Shown here in pieces: positions 39,252 to 46,205 of a DNA stretch of 64,000 bases. The stretch is from positions 95,552-159,551 of the forward strand of contig NZ_JASCIR010000014.1 in NCBI RefSeq assembly GCF_029968095.1, written 5' to 3'. The notes beneath the pieces are model-generated. The model searched no databases. It was given only the letters and a program-made list of their open reading frames with translations, and was not told the DNA's origin. Numbering within the stretch: the first letter of the stretch is position 1; every line of letters begins with the position of its first letter. Source of the DNA: Streptomyces solicavernae. GTDB lineage: Bacteria > Actinomycetota > Actinomycetes > Streptomycetales > Streptomycetaceae. The position numbers were made by a program, and so were the translations under genes.

Positions 39252-40560
39252 CCCCGCCCACCGCCGCCGCCACCGCGTCGGCCACCGTACCGATCTCGTC
39301 CGGAGCGAGGGCCGAGACCGTGATCCGTACGCCGGGGCCGGCGTTCATCCGGAAACGGGCGCCCGGGGCGACCGCCCAGCCCGCGTGCAGCAGCCGGGCG
39401 ACGGCGCCGGTCTCGTCGGCGACCGGGACCCAGACGTTCATGCCCGTACGACCGTGCGCCGCGACGCCCCGCTCGGCCAGGGCCGCGATCAGCGCCTCCC
39501 GCCTGCGCCCGTAGGAATCCGCCACCACGCGCGCGTGCACGGCCTTGTCCGACCACAGCCGCGTCACCGCGTACTGCAGCACCCTGCTGACCCATCCCGG
39601 CCCGAGCCGCTGCCTGCCGCGCACCCGGTCGAGGGTGACGGGGTCCCCGGTGAGCACCGCGAGGCGCAGGTCGGGGCCGTACGCCTTCGCCGTGGAGCGC
39701 ACCACCGCCCAGCGCTCGGTGACTCCGGCGAGGGGGTGCAGGGGGACGTCGACGATGTGGTGGCCGTGGTCGTCCTCGACCAGCAGGACCTGCGGGTGGT
39801 CCGCGAGCACGGAACGCAGCGCACGCGCGCGTGCCGCACTGACCGCCGCGCCGGTCGGGTTCTGCGCCCGGTCGGTGACGACGAGCGCGCGGACGCCACC
39901 CCGCAGGGCCCGCTCCACCTCGTCGGGCAGCGGCCCCTCGTCGTCCACCCCGACGGGCACCGCGCGCAGGCCGAGCGCGGGCACGAGGTCCAGGAGGCTG
40001 CCCCAGCCCGGGTCCTCCACGGCGACCGCGTCACCCGGCTTGAGGTGGGCGTCGAGCACGCGCTCGATGGCGTCGAGGGAGCCCGAGGTGACGGCGATCG
40101 GCCCGTCCGGCACGCCGTCGGCGTCGAAGAGCGCCCGCGCGGCGCGCGCCAGTTCGGGCTCCACCGCAGGGTCCCCGTACAGCACCGGCTGCCGGTCGGC
40201 GCGCTCGCCGGCCGCGGCAAGGACGCCGGCCAGGGAGGGCAGCAGGGCGGTGTCGGGGTTGCCGGAGGACACGTCGCGCGCGCCCTCCGGGACGTCCACG
40301 CCGATCGCGTCACGCGCGGAGCTGGCCGGGCGGGACCGCACCCGGCTGCCCCGGCGCCCGGCGGTCTCGATCACCCCGCGCTCGCGCAGCGTGCGGTACG
40401 CGGCCGCGACCGTATTGGGATTGACGCCCAGCTCGCCCGCCAACTCCCGCATCGGTGGCAGTAGTTGGCCCGGCTCCAGCATGCCGTCGGCGATGCCGCG
40501 CTCCACACTGGCCGCGATGTCGGCTGCGCGCCGCCCCGAAATTCGATACTCTCCTAGCAC
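39229..40560 (-). CDS. MocR-type regulator: GntR helix-turn-helix fused to aminotransferase fold
   Basis: 443 residues from GTG. The N-terminal winged helix ISGRRAADIAASVERGIADGMLEPGQLLPPMRELAGELGVNPNTVAAAYRTLRERG (about residues 7-62) is GntR-like. A class I aminotransferase domain follows, with the PLP-binding lysine in RSTAKAYGPDLRLAVL (about 295-310) and a DRAQNPTGAAVS block. MocR proteins such as PdxR and GabR sense PLP or amines. The GTG has no leader ribosome binding site; a CATAAT -10 box lies about 10 bases upstream, indicating a leaderless mRNA. Divergent from a PNPOx-like gene, its probable target. Confidence 0.92.
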   Translation of the reverse strand: MLGEYRISGRRAADIAASVERGIADGMLEPGQLLPPMRELAGELGVNPNTVAAAYRTLRERGVIETAGRRGSRVRSRPASSARDAIGVDVPEGARDVSSGNPDTALLPSLAGVLAAAGERADRQPVLYGDPAVEPELARAARALFDADGVPDGPIAVTSGSLDAIERVLDAHLKPGDAVAVEDPGWGSLLDLVPALGLRAVPVGVDDEGPLPDEVERALRGGVRALVVTDRAQNPTGAAVSAARARALRSVLADHPQVLLVEDDHGHHIVDVPLHPLAGVTERWAVVRSTAKAYGPDLRLAVLTGDPVTLDRVRGRQRLGPGWVSRVLQYAVTRLWSDKAVHARVVADSYGRRREALIAALAERGVAAHGRTGMNVWVPVADETGAVARLLHAGWAVAPGARFRMNAGPGVRITVSALAPDEIGTVADAVAAAVGGGQARRYG

Positions 40561-40571
40561 AAACCTGATTA

Positions 40572-40583
40572 TGCACTAGTGCA
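40572..40583. promoter_or_regulatory. palindromic operator between MocR and PNPOx-like genes
   Basis: TGCACTAGTGCA is a perfect 12-bp palindrome located directly before the PNPOx-like start and 12 bases from the MocR GTG. A partial second copy (CTAGCAC, 40554-40560) lies on the MocR side. This is the likely binding site for the MocR regulator. Confidence 0.7.
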
Positions 40584-40595
40584 ATGGAGATCGCA

Positions 40596-41267
40596 ATGTC
40601 CGTGCAGCCAGCGCCCGCCGCGTATGCCCCGACCGACCGCACCGTGCCGACCCGCGCCCGCGATCGCGCCGCGTACGACCGGGAGTCGGTGCACTCGATA
40701 CTCGACGCCGGCTACCTGTGCCATCTGGGTTTCGTGCGCGACGGCGCGCCGGTCGTCCTGCCCACCCTGTACGGGCGGGTGGGCGAGCGCCTCTATGTGC
40801 ACGGTTCCACCGGCTCGCGCCCGCTGCGCGAGGCCGGGCGGCAGGATCCGGGGCTTCCGGTGTGCCTGACGGTCACGCATGTGGACGGTCTGGTCCTTGC
40901 CCGTTCGGCCTTCCACCACTCGATCAACTACCGCTCCGTGGTGGTGCACGGCACCGCCCACCCGGTGACGGACCCGGAGGAGAAGCGCAGCGCCCTGGAC
41001 GCGTTCGTGGACCACGTGGTCCCGGGACGGGCCGCCGACTCGCGTCCGGCCGACGCGAAGGAACTGGCCGCCACCGCGGTGCTGAGCCTCGACCTGAACG
41101 AGGTCTCGGCGAAGGCGCGCACGGGCGGCCCCAACGACGACCCCGAGGACCAGGAGCTGCCGTACTGGAGCGGCGTCCTGCCCGTCGCCCGGGCATACGG
41201 GGCGCCGGTCCCGGCGGACGACCTGGCGCCGGGGGTGGCGGTGCCGGACTACCTGAGGGCGCTCTGA
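40596..41267 (+). CDS. PNPOx-like flavin-dependent protein (MocR target)
   Basis: 223 residues from ATG 40596, which has GGAGA at the right distance; ATG 40584 lies directly on the operator. The split-barrel features are SILDAGYLCHLGFVRDGAPVVLPTLYGRVGERLYVHGSTGSRPLREA (about residues 30-76), THVDGLVLARSAFHHSINYRSVVVHGTA and DPEEKRSALDAFVDHVVPGR. This belongs to the nitroimidazole-resistance/PNPOx-like subgroup often paired with MocR regulators. It may protect against or modify a pyridoxal-like or nitro compound. It converges on a DMT exporter gene. Confidence 0.88.
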   Translation: MSVQPAPAAYAPTDRTVPTRARDRAAYDRESVHSILDAGYLCHLGFVRDGAPVVLPTLYGRVGERLYVHGSTGSRPLREAGRQDPGLPVCLTVTHVDGLVLARSAFHHSINYRSVVVHGTAHPVTDPEEKRSALDAFVDHVVPGRAADSRPADAKELAATAVLSLDLNEVSAKARTGGPNDDPEDQELPYWSGVLPVARAYGAPVPADDLAPGVAVPDYLRAL

Positions 41268-41284
41268 CGGGCGCACGGCGTTGC

Positions 41285-41313
41285 GGCCCGGCCGTGTCGC
41301 CCACGGCCGGGCC
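41285..41313 (+). terminator. hairpin terminator after the PNPOx-like gene
   Basis: A 12-bp perfect stem, GGCCCGGCCGTG (41285-41296) with its complement (41302-41313), loop 5, starting 17 bases after the stop codon. Its symmetric stem could also serve the convergent gene. Confidence 0.8.
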
Positions 41314-41328
41314 CGCGGTGCGGCAGTC

Positions 41329-41403
41329 GTTACGCGGTCGTGCGCGAGGGGGCGTTACGTGGTCGTGCGCGAGGGGGCGTTACGCGGTGGTGCGCGAGGG
41401 CGA
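41329..41403. repeat. 25-bp x3 repeat of the DMT exporter 3' end with stop codon
   Basis: Three 25-bp units start at 41329, 41354 and 41379. On the minus strand the unit is the end of the exporter gene (codons for PSRTTA and the TAA stop), copied twice downstream. The unit length is not a multiple of three, so extra TAA triplets fall in other frames. Copies differ at two or three positions. Confidence 0.94.
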
Positions 41404-42429
41404 CAACTCGCCCTCCCTGTCCGGCATTCCGCCCGCCACCGGCTCGGCGGCGGCCTTGGCCGGGGTGCTGCTCTGCGCGATGAACGCGCCGACCAGGACC
41501 ATCGTGCCGCCGATGACCTGCGGCGCGGACAGGTGCTCGCCGAGCAGGATCCACGCGAAGACGGTCGCGATGACCGCCTCCAGGCAGGAGACGACTCCCG
41601 CGACCTGCGGCGAGAGCCGTCGTACGGCCATCACCCCGGCCCCGTACGCCAGCACGGTCGCGATCAGCACGATCCAGCCGAGCAGCAGCAGACCGGGTAC
41701 GGACGTCCCGTCCATGTCGGCCCGGCCGCTCAGGACCGACCAGTCCATGGTCCAGGGGCGCGACACGGCGGTGAGGACGACGGCGCCGATGAGCAGCCCG
41801 TACGCGATGACGCCGAGCGGGTTCGGGGCCTCCTCGCCGGCGTCGCTGCCGTGGTCGCCGAGGATGAAGTAGCCGGCCTGGCAGACGGCGGCGCCCAGGC
41901 CGAGGAGCACGCCGAGCACGTCGAAGCGCATGCCCGCCCACACCTCGACGACGCAGGCCAGGCCGCCGACGGCGAGGACGACGCCGAGCGCGGCGGCGCG
42001 GGTGACGGGCCGCCGCTGCACGAACCGGATCCAGCCGAGCACCAGCGCGGGCCCGAGGTACTCGATGAGCAGCGCGACACCGACGGGGATGCGGGAGATC
42101 GCCACGAAGTAGCAGGTCTGCACACCCGCGACGGCAAGCAGTCCGAAGCCGGCGAGCAGCGCGGGCCGCCGCGTCAGGAGCGACCGGTGCCGCCAGGCGA
42201 GCGGCAGCATGATCAGGGCGGCGCCGGCGATCCGCAGCCATACGACGTGCAGCGGGTCGAGCCCGGCCTCGATCAGCGGTTTGGCCGCGACACCGGAACC
42301 GCCGAACGCGAACGCCGAGACGAGCGCGAGACCGAGCCCGGCGCCACGGCCGGCCCCCGTCCCCCGGCCGCCCCGAACTCCCGGTCCTGCCGGGTTCCCC
42401 TGGATCTCCTGAGACGTAGACACCGGCAC
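41380..42429 (-). CDS. EamA/DMT family transporter
   Basis: 349 residues from ATG 42429. After a Gly-rich start come ten hydrophobic helices in two EamA repeats: GLGLALVSAFAFGGSGVAAKPLIEAG (about residues 31-56) begins the first, and LGVIAYGLLIGAVVLTAVSRPW is in the middle. The LVLGWIRFVQRRPVTRAAALGVVLAVGG block is typical of RhtA/PecM-like exporters of amino acids or other metabolites. No regulator is adjacent on its side. Its last codons and stop are tandemly triplicated. Confidence 0.9.
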   Translation of the reverse strand: MPVSTSQEIQGNPAGPGVRGGRGTGAGRGAGLGLALVSAFAFGGSGVAAKPLIEAGLDPLHVVWLRIAGAALIMLPLAWRHRSLLTRRPALLAGFGLLAVAGVQTCYFVAISRIPVGVALLIEYLGPALVLGWIRFVQRRPVTRAAALGVVLAVGGLACVVEVWAGMRFDVLGVLLGLGAAVCQAGYFILGDHGSDAGEEAPNPLGVIAYGLLIGAVVLTAVSRPWTMDWSVLSGRADMDGTSVPGLLLLGWIVLIATVLAYGAGVMAVRRLSPQVAGVVSCLEAVIATVFAWILLGEHLSAPQVIGGTMVLVGAFIAQSSTPAKAAAEPVAGGMPDREGELSPSRTTA

Positions 42430-42526
42430 ATCATGACAGTCGCGTAATGAGCGTCACCAGTGTTGCGCCTGACATCTCACTGCGCGAGACCGGCAGTCGG
42501 CGTCGCGCCGGGTGAGGGCGGCGCGA

Positions 42527-43072
42527 TCAGTCGGCCGCCGCCGTCACCGCCGCGACCAGCGCCGCCGGGTCGACCCCCGCGCGCCCGAGCACTTCCACGG
42601 CCCGGCACTCCGGGTCCTGGGCGAGGGTGACGAGCAGGTCGACCCCGCCGACCTGACGGGCTCCGCGCGCCCCGGCCCGTACGAGCGCCGCCTCCATGGC
42701 GCCGGCGGCGGCCGGGGACCAGCCCGCGGCCTCTCGTACGACCGGCATCGCGCCGGAGTCCTCGACCGCGCCCTGCCACTGCAGCCCGTACCCGATGCTG
42801 CGCTGGACGAGATAGCCGAGGAGGCGGGCGACCTGGCCGCCGTCGAAGAGGGCGCTCACCGCCGGGTCGGTCTCAAGCAGCGAGTGCAGCAGGTGTGCGG
42901 TGTCGATGTGCCGGTCCCCGTCCCGGAGCGCACGTCTGCGCGCGCCTGCGACGACAGACGTCAGCTCGACGCTGAGCCGGTCGTCGGCGGCGGTACGGGT
43001 CGGGCCGGACTCCGCGGCCGGGGGCGAGCTATGCACAACCCCCACCCCATCAGCCGCGATCGGCCGTAGCAT
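42527..43072 (-). CDS. Clp N-terminal domain-only protein
   Basis: 181 residues from ATG 43072; the start is uncertain. Two Clp-N type repeats are seen: LTSVVAGARRRALRDGDRHIDTAHLLHSLLETDPAVSALFDGGQ (about residues 37-80) and MEAALVRAGARGARQVGGVDLLVTLAQDPECRAVEVLGRAGVDPAALVAAV (about 125-175). In ClpA/ClpC this domain binds adaptors or substrates; here no AAA+ domain follows. The frame is open to ATG 43114, where an AGGAGG lies 13 bases upstream. The same AGGAGG is better spaced for an out-of-frame ATG (43118) that opens a 22-codon peptide ending at 43050, a possible leader. Confidence 0.82.
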   Translation of the reverse strand: MLRPIAADGVGVVHSSPPAAESGPTRTAADDRLSVELTSVVAGARRRALRDGDRHIDTAHLLHSLLETDPAVSALFDGGQVARLLGYLVQRSIGYGLQWQGAVEDSGAMPVVREAAGWSPAAAGAMEAALVRAGARGARQVGGVDLLVTLAQDPECRAVEVLGRAGVDPAALVAAVTAAAD

Positions 43073-43304
43073 CCCCGCCGGGAAGCATTTTCGCGTCCGA
43101 CACAGGTTGGGCATGCATGTGCGGGTTCTCCTCCTTACGGATGAGATCCGACCGTTCTGCCCGAAGGGGCGCGCGCCGTCTTGCTTCGCTCCCCCTGCGC
43201 AACCATGTCCCACCCCCACACGTCCCACAGGAGAGCCCCACCAGATCCACACCTGACACCGCACCTCCGGGACCACTCACGCACCACGGCGAAGGAAGCC
43301 CCAC

Positions 43305-43703
43305 ATGCCCTCCGGCCCGCACTGCACCCCCCGCAGTGCGCCGAGCCATGCGCATGAGTACGGGTACGAGTACGGGTACGAGTACGGGCACGAGTACGAC
43401 TACGAGCACAGCTACGACTACCCGTGCGACGAGTACGACCAGTACGCGGAGTTCTCCGACCCCGACGAGGACACCGAGGAGTACGGCTGCTGGCTGGTGG
43501 CCCTGGCGGCCGTCGACGGCAGGAGCTACGTCTACCGCGTGTACGCGCCGCCGGACGCACTCCTGGGGGACCTTTTCTGGGAGGCCTGGCACTGCCACGA
43601 CGAGGGGCCGCACGCGCGCGCGTACGACGTGTTCGACACCGCGGCGATACGCCGCATAGGCAACCTGCACCAGAACAATGGGGCCACCGGAACCGGATTC
43701 TGA
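43305..43703 (+). CDS. tyrosine-rich repeat hypothetical protein
   Basis: 132 residues from ATG with GAAGGAAG upstream. Residues about 16-40 are a Tyr/Glu/His repeat (HEYGYEYGYEYGHEYDYE) encoded by GAGTACGGGTAC units. An acidic segment and a compact C-terminal part follow: CWLVALAAVDGRSYVYRVYAPPDALLGDLFWEAW and RAYDVFDTAAIRRIGNLHQNN. The latter looks globular and is probably the conserved domain. No family is recognised. The gene is divergent from the Clp-N gene. Confidence 0.7.
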   Translation: MPSGPHCTPRSAPSHAHEYGYEYGYEYGHEYDYEHSYDYPCDEYDQYAEFSDPDEDTEEYGCWLVALAAVDGRSYVYRVYAPPDALLGDLFWEAWHCHDEGPHARAYDVFDTAAIRRIGNLHQNNGATGTGF

Positions 43704-43799
43704 CGGCCCGTCAGTCTTGAAACTTCCCCACCCTGCCGCTACGTTCCGCGACACACCGGCTGCGCCCGCCGCAGCGCCCGACGAGAGAGGTGGTCGCAC

Positions 43800-44228
43800 A
43801 TGGCCGAAGTCACCGCCGAAGCACGCATCGAGGCGCCCGCCGAGAAGGTCTGGGCGAAGCTCACGGACTTCTCCGTCTACGGCGAGTGGAGCACGACCCA
43901 CACCGGCTTCCCGAAGGGGGCGCCGACCTCGCTCGAACAGGGCGGCACGTTCGAGGAGAACATGAAGCTGATGGGCTTCCCGGCCGAAGTCACGTGGACC
44001 GTCGACGAGCTGGACCCCGGCCGCACGCTCTCCATCCGCGGCAAGGGCCCGATGGGCGTGAACGTCGGCACGCGCTACTCGCTGACGCCGGACGGCGACG
44101 GCACGAAGGTGCGGATCGACGGCGAATTCACCGGCGCGGCGGTCACGTTGATGGCCGGGAAGCTCAAGGACTCGGCGTCGGCCGCACTCGACGAGTCGCT
44201 GCGCAAGCTGACGGCTCTGGTGGTCTGA
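43800..44228 (+). CDS. SRPBCC family protein, Rv0910 toxin-like
   Basis: 142 residues. A START-like fold: AEARIEAPAEKVWAKLTDFSVYGEWSTTHTGFP (residues 6-38), then beta strands with GTFEENMKLMGFPAEVTWTVDELDPGRTLSIRGKGPMGV and the long C-terminal helix DSASAALDESLRKLTALV. The spacing VWAKLTD-SVYGEW--TH and the length resemble M. tuberculosis Rv0910, the SRPBCC-fold toxin neutralised by Rv0909. A Rv0909-like antitoxin gene is in this window at 4967-5176, 39 kb away. It could also be a generic ligand-binding SRPBCC protein. Followed by a strong terminator. Confidence 0.85.
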   Translation: MAEVTAEARIEAPAEKVWAKLTDFSVYGEWSTTHTGFPKGAPTSLEQGGTFEENMKLMGFPAEVTWTVDELDPGRTLSIRGKGPMGVNVGTRYSLTPDGDGTKVRIDGEFTGAAVTLMAGKLKDSASAALDESLRKLTALVV

Positions 44229-44242
44229 GTCCGACACGAGAC

Positions 44243-44284
44243 GGCGCGGCGGCGCCCTCCCTACGGGGTGGGCGCCGCCGCGCC
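44243..44284. terminator. bidirectional hairpin terminator between SRPBCC and PadR genes
   Basis: A perfect 15-bp stem, GGCGCGGCGGCGCCC (44243-44257) with its complement (44270-44284), and a 12-base loop. It lies 14 bases behind the SRPBCC stop and downstream of padR on the other strand. Confidence 0.85.
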
Positions 44285-44320
44285 GACCGGCCAGCCGTCC
44301 AGGGCGCCACTCTTCAGTCC

Positions 44321-44360
44321 TCGTCAGTCCTCGTCAGTCCTCGTCAGTCCTCGTCAGTCC
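44321..44360. repeat. 10-bp x4 stop-bearing repeat at the padR end
   Basis: Four perfect 10-bp units (TCGTCAGTCC) with one diverged unit on each side (44311-44370 overall). Each unit carries TCA, i.e. TGA on the minus strand; the padR stop is 44354-44356. Because 10 is not a multiple of three, TGA stops occur in every minus-strand frame. Confidence 0.95.
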
Positions 44361-44965
44361 TCGTCGGCCAGGATGAGATACAGCTTCTTCCGGGCCTCGT
44401 TGACGACCGCGAGGGCCTTCTGCCGCTGCTCGGCCGAGCCCGTCTTCCAGACCTGGCCGAAGGCCTCCATCAGCCCGAAACCGGCCTGCCGGATCTCGTT
44501 GACCGTCTCCCAGTCGACGCCGCGGCCGGCGTCCTCCCAAGGGGCCTCGGGCCCTTCGGCGGCAGCTTCCGTACCGGCCTCGGTGAGCGCGAACAGCTTC
44601 TTGCCGCCCTCGCTCTCGCTGGCGATCAGGCCCTCGTCCTCCAGGAGTTGGAGCGTCGGGTAGACCGAACCGGGGCTGGGCTTCCACGCCCCGCCGCTGC
44701 GTTCGGCGATCTCCTGGATCATCTCGTACCCGTGCATCGGCCGGTCCTTCAGGAGCGCCAGGATCGACGCGCGTACGTCTCCACGCCGGGCCCTGCCGCG
44801 CCCGCCCCCTCGACCGCGACCGCCCCAGGGGCCGCCGGGTCCGCCGAATCCGGGCCCGAAGGGCCCGAAGGCCGACCTCCGCCCCTCGAACTCACCGCAG
44901 CCCCCGGGGCCGCGACCGTGTCCATGACCGCGTCCGGGCCCAGGCCCGTGTCCGTGCGAACGCAT
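44354..44965 (-). CDS. PadR family transcriptional regulator
   Basis: 203 residues from ATG 44965, with GAGGAAG upstream. A Gly/His/Arg-rich N-terminal tail (about residues 1-60, with GHGHGRG) precedes the winged helix VRASILALLKDRPMHGYEMIQEIAERSGGAWKPSPGSVYPTLQLLEDEGLIASESEGGKKLFALTEAG (about 64-131), which is the PadR signature. A C-terminal dimerisation helix follows. The His-rich tail might bind metal. Two palindromes upstream (ATCGCGAT, CGATATATCG) are probable autoregulatory operators. The stop sits in a 10-bp repeat. Confidence 0.92.
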   Translation of the reverse strand: MRSHGHGPGPGRGHGHGRGPGGCGEFEGRRSAFGPFGPGFGGPGGPWGGRGRGGGRGRARRGDVRASILALLKDRPMHGYEMIQEIAERSGGAWKPSPGSVYPTLQLLEDEGLIASESEGGKKLFALTEAGTEAAAEGPEAPWEDAGRGVDWETVNEIRQAGFGLMEAFGQVWKTGSAEQRQKALAVVNEARKKLYLILADED

Positions 44966-45278
44966 GGGAACCACTTCCTCTTCATGTCTGTACGTCTGTA
45001 CGTCTCTGTACGTCGGGTTTTCCTCGCTTCGATCCACTGCGACGTGCGCATCACGAATCCAGCGGGACCATTGATCCATTGATCCATCACGTCTCTATCG
45101 CGATGGTTCGACGATATATCGGAAGCGTTCGAATGGCAAGGGGAGCTCCGCTGCATGAGGCTGAGGAGGTCGGGAGCGACCCACTCCCTGCCGAACCCGA
45201 CCTGTGCTGCCCGCACGTCGGACCGAGGACCCGGCCCGGCCGGCCAGGCGCCCACCGCTCCTCCGGCAGACTGGCCGC
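44966..45278. promoter_or_regulatory. padR upstream region with two palindromes
   Basis: 313 bases without a gene between the padR start and the divergent DinB-family start. ATCGCGAT (45097-45104) and CGATATATCG (45112-45121) are perfect palindromes 16 bp apart and are the best operator candidates; ATAT-rich palindromes of this type bind PadR proteins in other Streptomyces. Nearer to padR is a short CTGTACGT repeat (about 44988-45014), and a TTGATCCA direct repeat lies at 45071-45087. The remainder is featureless. Confidence 0.6.
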
Positions 45279-45902
45279 ATGACTGCAACGGACCCGACAG
45301 CGCCCTTCAAGGACGACCTGCGCTTCTACCTCCAGTCCGCCCGCGACGCGCTGCTGTGGAAGCTCGAAGGGCTCTCCGAGTACGACGCCCGCCGCCCCCT
45401 CACGCCGACCGGCACGAACCTCCTCGGACTCGTCAAGCACGCCGCGAGCGTCGAACTCGGCTATCTCGGCGACACGTTCGGCAGGCCGTCCGGCGAACCG
45501 CTCCCCTGGGTCGCCGAGGACGCCGAGGCCAACGCGGACATGTGGGCCACCGCCGGCCAGTCGCGGGACTTCGTGGTCGGGCTCTACCACCGGGCCTGGG
45601 CACACGCGGACGCGACGCTCGCGGCGCTGCCCCTGGACACCGTCGGCAGGGTGCCGTGGTGGCCGAGCGACCGGGCCGAGGTGACGCTGCACCACGCCGT
45701 CACCCGCGTCGTCGCCGACACCCAGCGGCACGCCGGGCACGCCGACATCCTGCGCGAACTCCTCGACGGGTCCGTCGGGTTGAACGAGGGCAAGGACAAC
45801 ATTCCGCCGGGCGACGCCCGTTGGTGGGAGGAGTACCGCGAACGCCTGGAGCGCACGGCCCGGGAGGCCGAAGAGCGGTCGTCGGCGCAGCGCTCGCCGT
45901 GA
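45279..45902 (+). CDS. DinB family protein (mycothiol-dependent enzyme fold)
   Basis: 207 residues from ATG with no clear ribosome binding site. A four-helix bundle of the DinB/DUF664 family: PFKDDLRFYLQSARDALLWKLEGLSEYDARRPLTPTGTNLLGLVKHAASVELGYLGDTFG (about residues 9-68) with the metal-binding His in GLVKHAASVE and later His in TLHHAVTRVVADTQRHAGHADILRELLDG (about 145-173). The three histidines form the family's metal site. Actinobacterial members act as mycothiol- or bacillithiol-dependent transferases. The substrate is unknown. Confidence 0.9.
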   Translation: MTATDPTAPFKDDLRFYLQSARDALLWKLEGLSEYDARRPLTPTGTNLLGLVKHAASVELGYLGDTFGRPSGEPLPWVAEDAEANADMWATAGQSRDFVVGLYHRAWAHADATLAALPLDTVGRVPWWPSDRAEVTLHHAVTRVVADTQRHAGHADILRELLDGSVGLNEGKDNIPPGDARWWEEYRERLERTAREAEERSSAQRSP

Positions 45903-45957
45903 GGGTGCCGCATGCGCGGCGGAGCGATTGTCAGCCCCCTCCCCTACGGTCGACAGC

Positions 45958-46150
45958 GTGACCGACACCGCCGACCCCGCGCGCTCCACCCGCCAGGCCC
46001 ACCGGGCCCACCCGGCCCACCCGGCCGGGCCCGGTCGCGGGCCTGGGCTGCGGTCCTCGCAAGGTCATGGCGCACCTCGCCGGGCTCGGGCTGCCCGTGC
46101 TCCTACTCGACCTGTCGTGCAGCAGTCCAGTCCGCCGGAAAGCCGGGCCA
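45958..46150 (+). pseudogene. decayed SAM-dependent methyltransferase remnant
   Basis: A GTG at 45958 opens VTDTADPARSTR, an N-terminus like that of several Streptomyces methyltransferases, then turns into low-complexity HRAHPAHPAG. In a different frame, 46034-46120 reads VAGLGCGPRKVMAHLAGLG followed by LPVLLLDLS. This is clearly motif I of a class I methyltransferase (LGCGPG-V--HLA--G--V-G-DLS) with a few substitutions. The intervening part and the rest of the gene are absent. It therefore looks like a gene with an internal deletion, a frameshift and loss of its 3' part. It directly precedes phzF-like and its promoter may have been captured. Confidence 0.65.
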
Positions 46151-46205
46151 CCGATCCGCAATTGGCCTTGGTTCCGCCCCGCTCCGCGCCCGTACCGTCG
46201 GGCCC

